Of a stretch of 37,802 bases of DNA, positions 1 through 10,900 are shown one piece after another. This DNA is from Opitutaceae bacterium. Its GTDB lineage: Bacteria > Verrucomicrobiota > Verrucomicrobiia > Opitutales > Opitutaceae. Location of the stretch: the NCBI GenBank assembly GCA_028281165.1, contig JANQKI010000068.1, forward strand, positions 1 through 37,802, read 5' to 3'. The position numbers and the translations under genes were made by a program. The first letter of the stretch is position 1; every line of letters begins with the position of its first letter. The notes under the pieces were generated by a model. That model saw only the letters and a program-made list of their open reading frames with translations. It made no database searches and was not told the DNA's origin.

Positions 1-3000
1 ATTCCCAAACCGCGTAGTCCTTGTATTGGAACGCCGGCGGCTCCAGAGAAGCCCCGGCAAGGAAGCCGGATAGCTCCCCTATCAGGATGTTGCCGGAAAT
101 CCCGTCCGACACGATATGATGCATATCCCCTATCAGCCAATGCTCGCCTGGCGAGCGAGCCACTAGGTTCGCTCTAATTAGCAAATCGCTCTCCAGATCG
201 AAGGGCCTGCTGAACGCGGCGTCCAGATCCTCCAATGAAGACTCGGAATCGTCGACTCGATTGACTGCGAAATCCACGTTTTCACGGATCACTTGAACGA
301 CGGCGCCATCAACCACCTTGAAGTTCGTCCGAAGAGACTCATGTCGTTCGATCAGGATCTGAAATCCTATTTGAAAAGCGTCAATATCTAGATCTCCTAC
401 AATACGGAGTCGAAAAGGAAGATTGAATTGAAGACTCTCCGGCGACAACTGAGTCAAGAAATATAGTCGTCCCTGCTGCGAACTTGCCGGGTAGTAATCC
501 CGATCCTCTACAGAAACTAAGCCCTTGAGCGCCAAGGCATCGTTTTCCAACATCCTATAATCTATCCCGTTTGACGAGGAATCCCTCAGCAAGCTCTCCA
601 TACGCTTTCCCAGTTTGCGGATAGTGGGATAGATCATCATATCTTTCATGGATATATCAACACGTTTATATTCGTTTTTAATACTATTCAATACTTGAAC
701 AGCGAAGAGAGAATGGCCGCCTAATTCTATAAAATCGTCATCTATACCCACTTTTTCGATCCCCAGAACATTTCGCCAGAATCTTTCCAGGTTCTTTTCT
801 ATATCAGTAGAGGCGGGCTTATAAAGCGTAGATAAATCCGGTCTCTCCGAAAGCGTTCTGATCATCTCCCGAGGAGCTTCGATCAGCTCAGGAAGAAGGT
901 AGCCACTAATAATGGGCTGAATACTCAAATCAGATCTAGCTAAAAACGTTCTCGAGAATCCAGAAACTAAAATTCTTTCAATGGCTTCTATTTTTTCCTC
1001 TGCGAAGCTTTTTCCGTCTATATTCAAAGGGGTTTCAACCCAATCATAACACTGCAACGAAAGTCTTCGTACTCCATCAAAAGTCGATTTGCTTCGAATC
1101 AATGTGTCTATATACGAAAGCAGAATGTCTCGACCTGGATTTTCGGACTTCTCGGAAATGCCGGAAATGTACATACAGAAACCGCAATCAGTTTTGGATA
1201 AAGCTCTTTCTAAAACATCTACTTCTCGCATACGAGACTCCAAATCGATTGCTAACGCGTCAACATCGAGTCCTCTTTGAATAGAAATGCCTGCCGGATC
1301 AACCTCATCCAAGATCGCAAAAACACCATTGATGGAACCGAAGCGCTCCCGAGCTCTAAGAAAGGCTTCTCTAGCGGTTTCGTCATTGGAAACATCAATA
1401 GATTCAACCATCATCTTGGCTCCCTTGTTCTCGAGAGAAAGCAATCTATCTACTTTTGCTTTCAAGGAAGCGTCGTAGTCCTCTGCTTCCAATATCTGTT
1501 TCCATTCATCTCTAGGCGGAAATCCGTTACCGTCAAGAATCACCAGACAAACGCTTCGTGTTATAAAAAGAAACTCTGCCATCGACAGCCCGCCTTCTCC
1601 GAGTCCGTTGAATAAGATATAGCAACCATTCTCGAAAATCGCCGGCTTTCGTTGATCGTCATCGCGATTTGGAATCTCGACTAGCGACTCTTGCCAAGAT
1701 CGATTCCCACGAACAGAAGTCGCCGAGACTCTCTCTCGTTCGTCGAGAATTTTTTCCAAAAGCAGATCAGCCCAACCATCCAGCGTTTGCTCGCTAGCAT
1801 TGCCCGAATCCAATTCTATAATATGTCCGTTTAGATGTGGAGAAACTTCAAAGACAGCGCGAAACAAGCCTTCCAGCAGTCCTCTTTCGGGATGGATTTC
1901 TTCAGTTTCGAGAACGTCGTACAGTCCACTCGTCAATACAAACACTCTTATTATTCGCTCTTCCACCGTCTCAGCAAGCGTTATAAGAAGATTGAGCAAA
2001 CCTTTAACACAATCTTCCATTTGGAAACGATCGCTTTCCGTTTTTCCACATAAACTAAAGCCATAAACAACTACATTCGGAATCTGATCATTCGCAACCA
2101 AGTCCCCGCATAGTTGTTCGAAGTTGGACGCGCTAAAATGATCAACCTTATACTGCTTCAGAGCAGGCCTCCCGTACTCGGAACCCACGCTGACATCAAT
2201 GATTTCTGCACCTCGAGATACGGCTTTTTTTGAGAAAACCGAAGTCAGACCAATCGAGTCATTCAACAAGAGCACGCGTTGGCCTTCTAAACTACTCTTT
2301 AACTCATGGCCCAATTCAATAGGCTCTATACTATTCCATGAGGGTATGAAGCATTTGATTAAAGCGGGATCAGATTTTTTCTCTTCCCGTATTTCGTCAC
2401 TTAATTTATATAATTTATGCTCAAATGGGTAGGTTACTACAGGCGTCCTGAAGCGCGTCTCCTCTTTATAGTAGGTTTTCCAATCTATTGATACTCCAGT
2501 CAGCCAGAGTTTACCTAGACTTTCGACCATCAACTTCCCTATTTCACAATCTCTATCTAATGCGGTCTTCGACAGAGGCTGAACAACATCAGACGGATCC
2601 ATTTTTACGATCAGCTTTTCGCATAGCGATTCTAGTTCGATATCATTTCCAATCGATAGATAAGTCGAATCGCCTGCAGCGGTTATGTTATCTACCTCCT
2701 TTTCGAACCATCCTGATTCCAACAGCTGAGATATCCAGTATTTATAATCCAAGGGCTCGTCGGGTTCTAAAGAAGCGATAGGAATATTCGGTTCGGCATA
2801 TTCAACTTCTTGCAAGACACTGGTGAAATCACCGGACATTTCTCTAAAAGAATTTGAAAAGGCAGTCTGCAATGATCGCGTATCACCATTAGCGGACGAA
2901 ACTCCAACCGACTGCAACTGTGACGCCCTGTCGAATAGACGACCTCTTTCGACAAGCAGCTTAAGCGCCACTGATTGGGTGAAAACGCCTGCGACGCTAG

Positions 3001-4900
3001 CAGCTGTATATTTGCCAGCCCCACAGCCGAGAACCTTGCAAGGCTTGATTCCCCAAGATATCCACAATTGGGCTAGCGCATGTTGAATCGCGAACGAAAG
3101 AGGCTGCCTAACTTCTTCCACTTCTATCCTCTCCAAAGCCGAATGACCATTAAAATCCAGCAGACATTCTGAAAGGTCGAAACTGATTAGATCTTTTAAA
3201 ATTTCGCTAGCTTCATCGATTGCCCGTCTAAAAGTAACTTCATCTCTGTATAATTCGCCCCCTATTTTATGCAGGCAATCGAATCGATCTGAAAAAAGAA
3301 AAAACGTCGAACGGTCTTTGAAATCGCATCTGCGCTCAAGCATTCCCTTAGATAAACTTCCAAGCTCCTTCCTTCGCTTTTTCTCGTCACTATTAACAAC
3401 CTTGAACTGACGCCAGTCGAAGCGTTTTCGACCAACCTGCAAAGTATAGACCGCATCGCGAACGTTCGCATCGGTCTGATCGCGAAAGAACGCTTCAAGT
3501 TTCTTCCGCAAAGCATTCGCAGCCCTCTTCGTTTTCGCAGACCAAGGTATAAACAACCACTTTCTTCCATAATCTTGAGTTTCAACTTTCGGGGCCTCCT
3601 CAAGGATGACATGAGCATTTGTCCCTCCCATTCCGAATGAACTGACACCCGCTCTTCGCCGCCGTTTCTCGCATTTCCAAGGTTCTAACGAAGCGCTAAT
3701 TCTAAACGGGCTTTCTTCGAAGTTAATATTCGGATTCGGAGTCTTGAAATTTACCAACGGAGGAATCTCCCTGTTTTTAAGGCTCATTATGGTCTTTATC
3801 ATACCAGCGACTCCAGCGACGTCTCCTAAGTAGCCAATTATCGGATTAACCGATCCTACAGAGCAAAAACCTTTCCTAGCCGTATGATCGCGAAACACTC
3901 TCGTCAAGGCCTCGATCTCTATAGCGTCTCCTGCAATATCGCATACGGCACTTGCTTCTATATAATCTATTGTGTCTATAGGAATTTCAGACATCGCAAT
4001 GGCTTCGGATACAGTATAATATTGCCCATTTTCACCGACGCTCGCAAATCCCACTCGATTGGCCCCATCATTTTTCACTGCCGAACCTTTCAAAACGGCA
4101 TGAATCGTATCACGGTCTTCTAGAGCGTTTTCGAGTCTTTTGAAAAGCAGGACTCCAACGCCGTTTCCGATGACGGCTCCCTTTGCCTCAGCATCGAAAG
4201 GCTTGCATTCACCATTTGGCGAAAAAACGTCTCCTGGGTCATATATATATCCATAACGCTTCGTATGGACAATCGACGCCCCTCCGGCCAAAGCCATATT
4301 ACATTCTCCGTTTAAAATACTTTGACATGCACAGTGAACGGCGACGAGCGAAGTGGAACAGGCGGTACTAACGCTTACCGCCGGCCCCGTAAAATTTAGA
4401 TGATACGCAACTCTGAGAGGCATATTTTCATCCCGAAAACCCAAGATGACAGGAATCCGCCCAAAGGTGCCATATAAGTGATCTTTACCATTAGCAATGT
4501 CGGCCAAATGATCGAGATTCAAATTCTTTCCAGCGAACACACCAACCATCCCATCCAGGCGATCGGGATCATATCCCGCCATTTCTAGAGCTTTCCATGA
4601 TTCTTCGAGAAAGATACGATGCTGCGGATCCTGCAGTTTGGCTTCGACAGCGCTCATACCGAAAAAATTCGCATCGAATTCCTCAGCATCCTCTAAATGC
4701 CCAATCTTTCGGACAATATTCGGTCGATTGATCGCCTCCTCTTCAACTCCGTCGCGACGCATATCTTCTTCACTGAATTCTTTAATGCAACTTTCGCCTC
4801 GTCTGATTTTATCCCAGAGCTCTTCTATCGTCTTCGAACCTGGAAATCTTCCGCTCATCCCAATCACGGCAATATCCGTATATCTGACGCTTTCTTTCAT
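1..4900 (-). CDS. PKS3: PKS-NRPS hybrid with catalytically degenerate KS-AT-KR, ACP and start of a C domain (partial at left edge)
   Basis: I read this frame codon by codon from ATG 4900 to the left edge (1,633 codons) and found no stop. Order: KS (about residues 8-430), AT-like (530-800), KR-like (870-1330), ACP with GGHSL at Ser1397, then a condensation domain (from about 1465) with MHHIVSDG and YKDYAVWE, cut by the window. The KS keeps its nucleophile (TACSTS, Cys181). The HGTGT histidine is replaced (EASAVCD, Ser317) and the GH of NIGH is Tyr357 (IIGYLG). The AT serine motif GHSxGE reads GCGAGK (Gly627), its entry motif reads FLFSDRF, and the small subdomain with the AFHS motif is mostly missing. 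The KR has an altered nucleotide motif (NGLGEGG) and no recognisable Ser/Tyr/Asn set. The likely role is transfer of the upstream chain to the ACP and on to the C domain without extension. It lies 99 bp after NRPS2 on the same strand. Confidence 0.9.
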   Translation of the reverse strand, partial: MKESVRYTDIAVIGMSGRFPGSKTIEELWDKIRRGESCIKEFSEEDMRRDGVEEEAINRPNIVRKIGHLEDAEEFDANFFGMSAVEAKLQDPQHRIFLEESWKALEMAGYDPDRLDGMVGVFAGKNLNLDHLADIANGKDHLYGTFGRIPVILGFRDENMPLRVAYHLNFTGPAVSVSTACSTSLVAVHCACQSILNGECNMALAGGASIVHTKRYGYIYDPGDVFSPNGECKPFDAEAKGAVIGNGVGVLLFKRLENALEDRDTIHAVLKGSAVKNDGANRVGFASVGENGQYYTVSEAIAMSEIPIDTIDYIEASAVCDIAGDAIEIEALTRVFRDHTARKGFCSVGSVNPIIGYLGDVAGVAGMIKTIMSLKNREIPPLVNFKTPNPNINFEESPFRISASLEPWKCEKRRRRAGVSSFGMGGTNAHVILEEAPKVETQDYGRKWLFIPWSAKTKRAANALRKKLEAFFRDQTDANVRDAVYTLQVGRKRFDWRQFKVVNSDEKKRRKELGSLSKGMLERRCDFKDRSTFFLFSDRFDCLHKIGGELYRDEVTFRRAIDEASEILKDLISFDLSECLLDFNGHSALERIEVEEVRQPLSFAIQHALAQLWISWGIKPCKVLGCGAGKYTAASVAGVFTQSVALKLLVERGRLFDRASQLQSVGVSSANGDTRSLQTAFSNSFREMSGDFTSVLQEVEYAEPNIPIASLEPDEPLDYKYWISQLLESGWFEKEVDNITAAGDSTYLSIGNDIELESLCEKLIVKMDPSDVVQPLSKTALDRDCEIGKLMVESLGKLWLTGVSIDWKTYYKEETRFRTPVVTYPFEHKLYKLSDEIREEKKSDPALIKCFIPSWNSIEPIELGHELKSSLEGQRVLLLNDSIGLTSVFSKKAVSRGAEIIDVSVGSEYGRPALKQYKVDHFSASNFEQLCGDLVANDQIPNVVVYGFSLCGKTESDRFQMEDCVKGLLNLLITLAETVEERIIRVFVLTSGLYDVLETEEIHPERGLLEGLFRAVFEVSPHLNGHIIELDSGNASEQTLDGWADLLLEKILDERERVSATSVRGNRSWQESLVEIPNRDDDQRKPAIFENGCYILFNGLGEGGLSMAEFLFITRSVCLVILDGNGFPPRDEWKQILEAEDYDASLKAKVDRLLSLENKGAKMMVESIDVSNDETAREAFLRARERFGSINGVFAILDEVDPAGISIQRGLDVDALAIDLESRMREVDVLERALSKTDCGFCMYISGISEKSENPGRDILLSYIDTLIRSKSTFDGVRRLSLQCYDWVETPLNIDGKSFAEEKIEAIERILVSGFSRTFLARSDLSIQPIISGYLLPELIEAPREMIRTLSERPDLSTLYKPASTDIEKNLERFWRNVLGIEKVGIDDDFIELGGHSLFAVQVLNSIKNEYKRVDISMKDMMIYPTIRKLGKRMESLLRDSSSNGIDYRMLENDALALKGLVSVEDRDYYPASSQQGRLYFLTQLSPESLQFNLPFRLRIVGDLDIDAFQIGFQILIERHESLRTNFKVVDGAVVQVIRENVDFAVNRVDDSESSLEDLDAAFSRPFDLESDLLIRANLVARSPGEHWLIGDMHHIVSDGISGNILIGELSGFLAGASLEPPAFQYKDYAVWE

Positions 4901-4945
4901 TTCTATTGTCAAACGGTTTCCTCAAACCTATATTATTACATACGC

Positions 4946-4963
4946 AATATGCATATGCATATT
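4946..4963. repeat. 18-bp perfect palindrome between NRPS2 and PKS3
   Basis: The sequence AATATGCATATGCATATT is its own reverse complement. It lies in the AT-rich 99-bp gap before the PKS3 start. With no spacer loop and no T-tract it is a better candidate for a dimeric DNA-binding site than for a terminator. It could also be chance in AT-rich DNA. Confidence 0.4.
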
Positions 4964-4999
4964 TCCTAATTTTCGAAATGCTCTATCGAAGAGCAGCTA

Positions 5000-7900
5000 C
5001 TAAATCTGCGCCACGCGTTGACGAAGCATGGATCTGCGCTTCAGATCCTTGGCTCGCTCCAAGCGTTCCTCAGTTTGCTTTTTAGACTTTGATTTGGTCA
5101 AAACTTCGTCTTCAGGATCCGCCTCCAGGTATTCGGAGAACGCCTTTATTGTGCCCAGTTCGAAGTGCTTCGCGAGGGGAATAGACCTCTCTAATTGATT
5201 CGAGAGCTTAGCGTTGACAGCAAGGGCCTTAATGGAATCGCCACCTATGCTAAAAAATTCGTCTTTAATACCGACGGGATCGAGATTGAGAACATCTTTC
5301 CATATATTCGCAATCAATTCCTGGATTCTGTTTTGCGGTGGAACGAACTCGACGCCGGTTCTAATTCTATTTTCCGTATCAAGTAGAACTCGCCGATCCA
5401 ACTTGCCATTCCGAGTAAGGGGCACGACGTCCATCAAATGAAATTCAGACGGGACCATGTATTCAGGAAGCTCCGACATCAGTGAGTCCCTCAGAGACTC
5501 CACCGATATATCGTCGTTCGAAGAAACAAGATACGCCCTCAATGTATTGGCACCATTCAAGCCCATCGATGCTAGCACAACCGCCTGATCCACTCCATCG
5601 ATCCGTTTCAATGCGGCTTCGACTTCTCCAGGTTCTATACGAAAGCCACGAATTTTCACTTGGTTATCCACGCGACCAAGAAATTCTATATTTCCGTTAG
5701 GCAACCAGCACGCCAAATCCCCGGTACGATACATACGCTCGCCCACTAAGAACGGATTCTCTACAAACTTCTCGGCAGTTAATTCATAGCGATTCAAATA
5801 GCCGCGAGCCAACTGCGTGCCTCCAATGCATAATTCACCAGAAACGCCAAATGAAGATGGTCGATCGTAATCTCCTAGAATATATATTCGAGAATTCGCC
5901 GAAGGTTTTCCAATAGAAACTGTCCTCCCTATATCGAAATTCTGATCAAATCGATAAATCATGCATCCAACGGTAGCCTCTGTTGGACCGTACTCATTAT
6001 AAATTTCAACATCCCCAAACTGCTCGCAGACGGCCTTCGCTAATTCCGAGCTTAATTCTTCCCCTCCTACAATAAACTTGCGAATATTGCTTTGGGAACA
6101 ATCTAGAGAAACCATCGCTTGTAAATGCGCTGGCGTCACTTTGATGATATTCAGCACATCCTCAGCAAGGACATCCCGCAAGAGATCAAACACTTCACGC
6201 TCGGGGAATATGCAAAGGCACCCTCCATTGGTAATGGGAACAAACGTTGACGTGACCGTAAGGTCAAACGAAAGCGAAGTGTACCAGGGAAAGACAGGAG
6301 TCTCTTTATCACAATAATTGTCGTTTGCGCACGAAATATAATTAACGAGCGATTGGTGCTCGATCAGACAACCTTTTGGCTTTCCCGTCGATCCAGAAGT
6401 GTAAATGCAATATGCTAGGCCCGAGGAGCTATTCATTCTAGTTGGAGAATCGACTCTTTCGGTATAGGATCCTGGGGAATCGAGATCCAGCGACCTTCCC
6501 TCGAAAACATCCCTTAACGGATCCCCTCCCTTGACTAATACCGTCTCAACCTTAGAATCCTGCAATATATAATCTTTCCTCTCTTCCGGAATCGTCGGAT
6601 CAATGGGCAAATACGCTCCACCGGCTTTCAAAATGCCAAGCATCCCAACGAGCATTTCTAATGAGCGTTCAAGGCACAAACCTACTAACGCATCTGGTCC
6701 TACGCCATATTCCTCACGCAACTTCCATGCCAAACGATTCGAACGCTCGTCAAGCTCCCTGTACTTAAGCTTCTCCTTGCCAAATAGGGCCGCTACGGCA
6801 TCAGGAGTTTTACACACCTGCTCCTCGAACAGCTCGTGAATGAGCAGATCTTTTTGATAACTGACGTCGGTAGCGTTGAATTCCCGCAAGAGCTGGTGTT
6901 TCTCGGAATCCGACAACAGGCAAATTCCATGGACCAAACTATCAGGCGAAAAGGCTAACTGCTCCAGAGCTTTCAGGAAATAACTGGCAATCCGATCCGC
7001 CTGACCCGAGTCGACCTTCGACTCGTTTCGAACAAGCGATAAGATCAGCCCTTGACCAGCAATCCGGTGAACGAACTGACAGGTAAGCGGGTAGTTAGTG
7101 CGTTCGAAGAAATAGCCATTTTCCGTATTCGTCTGTATACGCAGGTCTTCGTCCACGCTATCCAATACGTGGAAATGAATATAATTGAAAACGATCTCGA
7201 ATAGAACTCTTCCCTTGGAGAGAGACTGAATCTCAGACAAGGGAAACTGTCGGTGCTCCATGCTCTCTAATTCCGAACGAAAAACCTGCTTTGCCAGGTC
7301 TTCCCAACTGAGTGCCTGATGCTTCAGGGGGAACGGAAGCGTATTTAAGAAGAGTCCAAGCAGGCCCTCGCCTCCCGCTACTTCAGGCCTTCCCGAGCTG
7401 ACCAAGCCAGTCAGTCCATCGCAGCCACCGCAAAGAAGCGATACAGTTCTGACGTGCGCAGCCAACAAGATCGATTTTAGCGGGATTCCTAGTTGGCTAG
7501 ACAACTCAGTAAGTCCATTGTATATTTGAGGACTGATTACCCTCGCCAGGCTTCTCGTCTCATCTGCCTTAGAATCGATAGTCAACATTTTCGGTAACGC
7601 CGCGAATTCCTTTCCTTCTACGATGGCAGACCAATAGTCCCGCGAAGTTTCGCGCTCAATCGCAGCCCGTTCCATAGAAACGTATATTCCAAAGGAGGTC
7701 GTCGACTCCACCGGAATCGACTCTCCGTTTAGCTCAGAGACGTACGTTCTAAAAAGCGATGCGTTCAGGCTGGCGATGCTCCAGCCATCCAAAATACTAT
7801 GATGAAAACTAACGCTGAACTGAAATTTCTCGCGAGTCTTCAGGTGGACAAAAAAACGAATGAGGGGGGCTTGATTAAAATCGAAATCGCGCCTTCGCTC

Positions 7901-10900
7901 GCTCTCCAGAAACTTTTTGATACCCTCTTCCCAATCGTCCTCGCCTAGGTCGATCCAATCAAATACCTCGAAAGACGGCGCCACTTCAGCATGAACCAGC
8001 TGCAAGATCTCCTCGAATCCCCTAAGAGCAAAGCTGGTCCTCAAAACCGGATGTTTTGAAACAAGCCAATCGAGAGATCTCTCCATGGCCGGCCGATCGA
8101 ATCGTATTCCCAACTCGTAAGAGAATAAGTCGTGATAAACGCCGTCGGAAGTCTCGCTCGACAGGCTATGGTAAACCATTCCTAACTGCAGACGCGTCAA
8201 CGGATAAGCGTCTTCAATCTCCGGAGCTATGAGTTTCCGATCCGATTCGCTTATTAGAGCGAAGGGCGTCACCGAGCTTTCACTAAGCGCTATCTCTCCT
8301 CTTTCATTAGCTATCGATTCCACTAAAGACCGGACGGTCGAGTAGCGAAACAGCTTCTCCACACTAATAACAAGGCCGAGTTCGCTGGCCTTTGAAACGA
8401 CCTGAATCGCCCTAATCGAATCTCCGCCAAGTTCGAAAAAACTGTCTTCAATACTAACTCTCTCGATTCCGAGAACCTCCCCCCATATCGAACAGAGAGA
8501 TTCCTCTCTTGCGTTTCTAGGCGCTACGTATTCAGAGTCTGAGCACGATTTAGAACTAGGGTCAGGCAAGGCTTTGCGATCCACCTTCCCGTTCAGATTT
8601 AGCGGAAACTCGCTGAGTTTGATAAGGTGGGTCGGAACCATGTAAAGCGGGAGCGCTTCTAGTAAATCTCGCCTCACACTCGACTCCGAGAGCGCTTTCT
8701 CTCCGGTCCAGTAGCCACACAGATACCACTCGTCTTTGGCGTTTTTCAATGCTGTGCACACAGATTGACTTACGCCCTCAACACTGGATAACGCCGACTC
8801 CACTTCACCTAATTCAATACGGTGTCCGCGGATCTTAACCTGATCATCGATACGGCCCAGGTACTCGAGACTTCCGTCCTCGAGCCATCGAGCCAAATCC
8901 CCAGTACGATACATTAGGCCGTGCGTATCGTATGGGCTCTTGACAAAGCGCTCTCCAGTCAAATCAGGTCGGTTCAAATAGCCGCGAGCCAAACCCGCGC
9001 CTGAAACGTGTAGCTCGCCAGGAACTCCAATCGGCTGAAGTTTTCGCTCGCCCCAAAGCACGTAAGCTCTGAGATCCGTGATGGGAATTCCCACGGAGCT
9101 TCCCACTCGGCCGCTCAAGTCGCTCTCCTTTATTCGCTTGAACGTCACGTGCACCGTCGTCTCGGTAATACCGTACATGTTGGTCAAAATAGGCCGATCC
9201 TCGCCCCTGCGCGACAACCAAGGCCTTAGGGTTTCATACTTTAGAGCCTCTCCGCCAAATACCACATGGCGCAGAGAGAGCTCAGAGTCGGCACTTACGC
9301 GTTCGCCATCTTCAGCCACGAGTAAGCCAAAGGCTGAGGGCGTTTGGCTTAAAACAGTTATCTCTTCAGCTACGAGGAGATCGTAGAAATCTTTCGGCGA
9401 TCGACTGATCCAGTAGGGAACGATCACAAGACGACCGCCGTGAAGAAGCGCTCCGAAGATCTCCCACACAGAGAAATCGAATCCAAAATAGTGGAATAAC
9501 GTCCATACGTCATTCTCGTCGAAGTTAAACCAAGAATCGCACGCGGAAAACAGACGAGACACGTTCCCATGCTCAATTCCCACGCCCTTGGGCTTTCCCG
9601 TCGATCCAGAGGTATAAATAATGTAGAGCAGATCGGATGGAGAGCCGAAGCTCTCGACGGGCTCGCCGTCGTCCTTGTAGGACTCCTCGCTAAGCAGATC
9701 CACGACACGTCCCTCGAAAGAAAGATCGTCCGGCTTCTCACCCCTAATCAAAAGCGTTTCCGAGCCACTGTCGGCAAGCATCAAGCCTATGCGCTCCAGT
9801 GGATATTCCGGGTCAATCGGCAGATAAGCCCCTCCCGCTTTAATAATACCCATTATGCCCACAATCATTTCGATCGAACGCTCAAGGCATAGACCCACTA
9901 TTACGTCTGGCCCGACTCCATGATCCTCGCGAAGCGTCCGAGCTAAGCGACTCGACCTGTCATTGAGCTGTCGATACGTCAATCGCTCCTTGCCTAATAC
10001 TACGGCTACCGCGCTGGGGAACTGCCGGACCTGCTTCTCGAACAACTCGTCGATACGTTTATGCGGATAAACGGTTTCGGCATGATTGAATGTGTTCAAA
10101 ATAGTCTTTCGCTCTGTTTCGGAAAGAATGCTATAACAAGAAATTTCAGACCCTGGGCTCGAAAGCGCCGACTCTACAAGAGTAACGAAATTATTGGCCA
10201 TTCTCTGAATAGAGCCTTGGCCGAATAGATCTCGCCTATATTCAATCCTCAATTGATACGCGACATCTATTCTCCCAATTTCAAAAGAAAGATCGAATTT
10301 CGCCCGGCTTCTCGAAAACTCCACGGGAGCCACATCAAGATCATCTATATCGGAGCTCCGAAGGTTCAGACTCTCTTCTACAAACGAAAATTGAACGTCG
10401 AATATCGGGTTCCGGCTACGATCTCGGTTCGGGCAGAATCGATCCACCAACTCGTCAAACGGGAAATCCTGATTTTGCAAAGCACCTGCTCGTATTTCTT
10501 TCAATTCTAAAAGGTAATCAGCAAACACTTTGCTTTCCTCCGGCTGACTACGAATCGCAAGCGTATTGACGAGCATTCCTACAAGTCCCTCCAGCCCTCT
10601 TATTCTCCTTCCTAAAACTGGCGTCCCAATAATAATATCATTCTGACGGCAATACTTGCTCAAGAACACTTTTAGCACTGCAAGAAACACTATGAACGGG
10701 GTGAGTTTTCGCTCCCTGGAGAACTTATCGATTTCGCTAGAAAGGGCAGCAGAGAACGTAGTTGCCAATAAGCCTCCGTCGAAAGTGAGATCGGATGTCC
10801 TTTGGCGGCTCAGAGGCAGGTCCATAACCGGTATCCTCTCGGAAAATTGCCGAGACCAATATTCGCTCTGCCTCTCGAAATAGCGTTTCCCAAAATCGCC

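Noticed and set aside
9569..9892. Long plus-strand open frames inside the NRPS and PKS genes
   Set aside because: They are shadows opposite well-supported domains; none has a recognisable motif or a ribosome site.
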